A stretch of 48,741 bases of DNA from Mesotaenium endlicherianum (Eukaryota; Streptophyta; Zygnematophyceae; Zygnematales; Mesotaeniaceae), in the NCBI GenBank assembly GCA_009602735.1, contig WELA01009689.1, forward strand, positions 33,575 through 82,315, written 5' to 3'. The notes below the pieces were generated by a model that worked only from the letters and a program-made list of their open reading frames with translations, was not told the origin of the DNA and ran no database searches. The stretch's first letter is position 1. Each line of letters opens with the position of its first letter. Shown here piece after piece: positions 44,353 through 48,741 of the stretch. The position numbers and the translations under genes are program-made.

Positions 44353-44846
44353 ATTTGCCTAGATATGCATCTAAGTGTGATACGCTAGATGAATGGCCAG
44401 AGGACACCCTTGGGTGGATGGCGATTTGGGATGATGGGAGATGGCTGTGGATTTAGTTAGCTGAAGTCCTATCGAAGTGGTTAACTCCCAGGTAGGCCGT
44501 GCCATCGCACTGGCCGTTGAACAGTAAACTCGTTCCATGTACATAGATTAGGCCATGCTCTCGAGTTTGGCATACAAAAATGAGGCCAATTTTCTCTTGT
44601 ACGCCTTATTGAGAGACACCTGAATTCAAGGTGAAAAGCCATTGATGTGAACTGTCTTCTAGCCTTGCTTATGTATGTGTTACTGATTGCATGATTGATG
44701 CTCGTTTACTTGCATTTGACTTATGAGTATTGAAATGCTAGTCGTGGAGTCTTTGCTGATTAACCAGAAAATACCACAAAGATTACTTGCTGATAAAAAA
44801 TTTCTTATGAATTGTTAATTGCCTATCGATAAGTCGATTCATTCCA
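44353..44846 (+). repeat. LTR of element C, right part
   Basis: It continues the LTR from 38561: GCATCTAAGTGTG, the core with GTGGTTAACTCCCAGGTAGG, and an end at GATTCATTCCA. Confidence 0.82.
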
Positions 44847-44879
44847 GAAGCACTTAGCTTCTTATCTATACCTATTGAG

Positions 44880-45800
44880 TATTCTAAATGCTGGCCACTC
44901 TTGCAATTGGCAGTATGGGTGTACTCTGCTGTCCCTGAGTAGATCTTGATTTCTTAGGGCAGTAAGTGGATATGTGTCCATCCATTCCACACAAAGAACA
45001 TGTTGGCTCAATATAATTGACTCGTTTCCTTCTAGGTTTCTTTCAAGGGTCCTGTTTGTTTTCTGCTTCTTCCTCCTTGGTCTTCTTGCTCTTATCAACC
45101 TTCAATTGACATTTTCGCTCAAGCACTACAATGCTAAGTCTCTCCTTATCAGCATTCTCCTTACGGAGTTCATTGACAATGAGCCATCCGTGCTGGTGAG
45201 CAATCATAATTTGGTTCTCGCGGTACGAAAGAAGAGAAAAATCTTCGTCTATCAACTTGTCTACCTCTTAAGCATTATCCTAGTCATTTGCTGTCTTGAT
45301 ATTGTAGAAAATCTCCATCATCTCCCTGCAGTTGGCCATCTGTATTTTGTTGCCTTCGGATAGTGTTCCCGTAGTAGATACCTTTTGAGCTCTCATCAGC
45401 CTCAGGACTTCTCTTGATAGTATTTCTGCTTCAGAATTCTTCTTCTCCATCATGGCAAGCATTAGCTGCTCAAACTCAGTAGGTGCTGGACTAGTAGCAA
45501 GCTGACGAGAGGTAGAAGCACCATTGAACTTACACTTTTTCGCCAGGTCCTTCACAATTGCAGATTTGACCTGAGCTATGAGGACTTGCAGATTGCCTTC
45601 TGACATACCGTCTTTGTGTCGAGCCTCTTCTGTCAGCTGCTTCGCCTTTGAGGAGGTTGGCGAGCTTTCTTGCATCTGCCTGCTGCTGACTGGCCTCTAA
45701 GGGTTCATTCAATTTGTTATTCATCTCGATGTTGTTGGCAAGGAGAGCTGCTTCACGCTGAATCTCAAAATGCCATGCAAGAAAAAATTGCACTAACAAA
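44880..45800 (-). pseudogene. Minus-strand relic with coiled coil and CCHC zinc knuckle
   Basis: Read right to left: EIQREAALLANNIEMNNKLNE, a frameshift near 45690, then GNLQVLIAQVKSAIVKDLAKKC, a Glu/Lys coiled coil (EILSREVLRLMRAQK), stops near 45280, a basic linker, and a zinc knuckle CSLCGMDGHISTYC at 45003-44959 (C-x2-C-x4-H-x4-C). The knuckle and basic linker suggest a nucleic-acid-binding protein, perhaps gag of another retroelement or a zinc-knuckle gene family. No protease or RT adjoins it. Element C inserted just beyond its 3' side. I cannot name the family. Confidence 0.5.

Positions 45801-48741
<2,941 letters not shown>

Overview
The window is eukaryotic nuclear DNA and looks like a streptophyte (green-lineage) genome. 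Four things point there: Ty3/gypsy chromoviruses with chromodomains, primer-binding sites of the plant initiator-Met type, a piggyBac element, and at the right end the first two exons of an intron-bearing 12-oxophytodienoate-reductase-like (Old Yellow Enzyme) gene. A charophyte alga such as Chara is my best guess; this is inference and not proven. About 45 of 48.7 kb is nested transposable elements. Only the last 1-2 kb looks like an ordinary host gene, and it is visibly more GC-rich than the transposon part.

Layout. 1-1357: 3' end of a family-A chromovirus (pol tail, 3' UTR, LTR), inserted into the gag of family-D element 1358-9125. D carries gag, pol with chromodomain, an extra 3' ORF (ORF3) and a 3' LTR. 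9126-10302: unassigned. 10303-38187: a family-B chromovirus (close relative of D, with its own ORF3). Its left end is a collapsed tandem unit (partial LTR, 3' internal end, full LTR). Its pol is interrupted by a second family-A element beginning with the 5' LTR at 13503. The gag of that A copy is interrupted by element E (14496-24744), which has LTRs of about 1.26 kb and almost no coding capacity. E in turn contains a 3.6-kb hAT-type element F (17237-20837) with an exact 8-bp target duplication and a GC-rich, minisatellite-like interior.

The sequence from about 29970 to 38121 is an 8.15-kb inversion. One breakpoint lies inside the 3' LTR of A and the other inside the 3' LTR of B. Flipping it back gives a 501-bp A LTR (its partner is 503 bp), a matching TCATC target duplication, the rest of B pol, ORF3 and the B 3' LTR. 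Two solo LTRs (31522-32242 and 35605-36752) sit inside the inverted B sequence.

38188-44846: 3' end and LTR of a further B-like element (C). The LTR is split by a TA-flanked DNA transposon H (38564-44350), which is itself split by a 4.1-kb piggyBac element (39477-43573, TTAA on both sides, decayed transposase). 44880-45800: minus-strand relic with a coiled coil and a CCHC zinc knuckle. 45801-47825: gene-upstream region. 47826 to the window end: OPR-like gene.

Candidates for something undescribed are: (i) ORF3 of the B/D chromoviruses, present in two independent copies, unrecognised, and preceded by copies of the polypurine tract; (ii) a perfect stem-loop just upstream of the polypurine tract that shows compensatory changes between families; (iii) an LTR core with an inverted repeat shared by otherwise different LTR families; (iv) a probable -1 frameshift site at the gag-pol junction. 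All retroelement reading frames are damaged, so none of the copies here should be active by itself.
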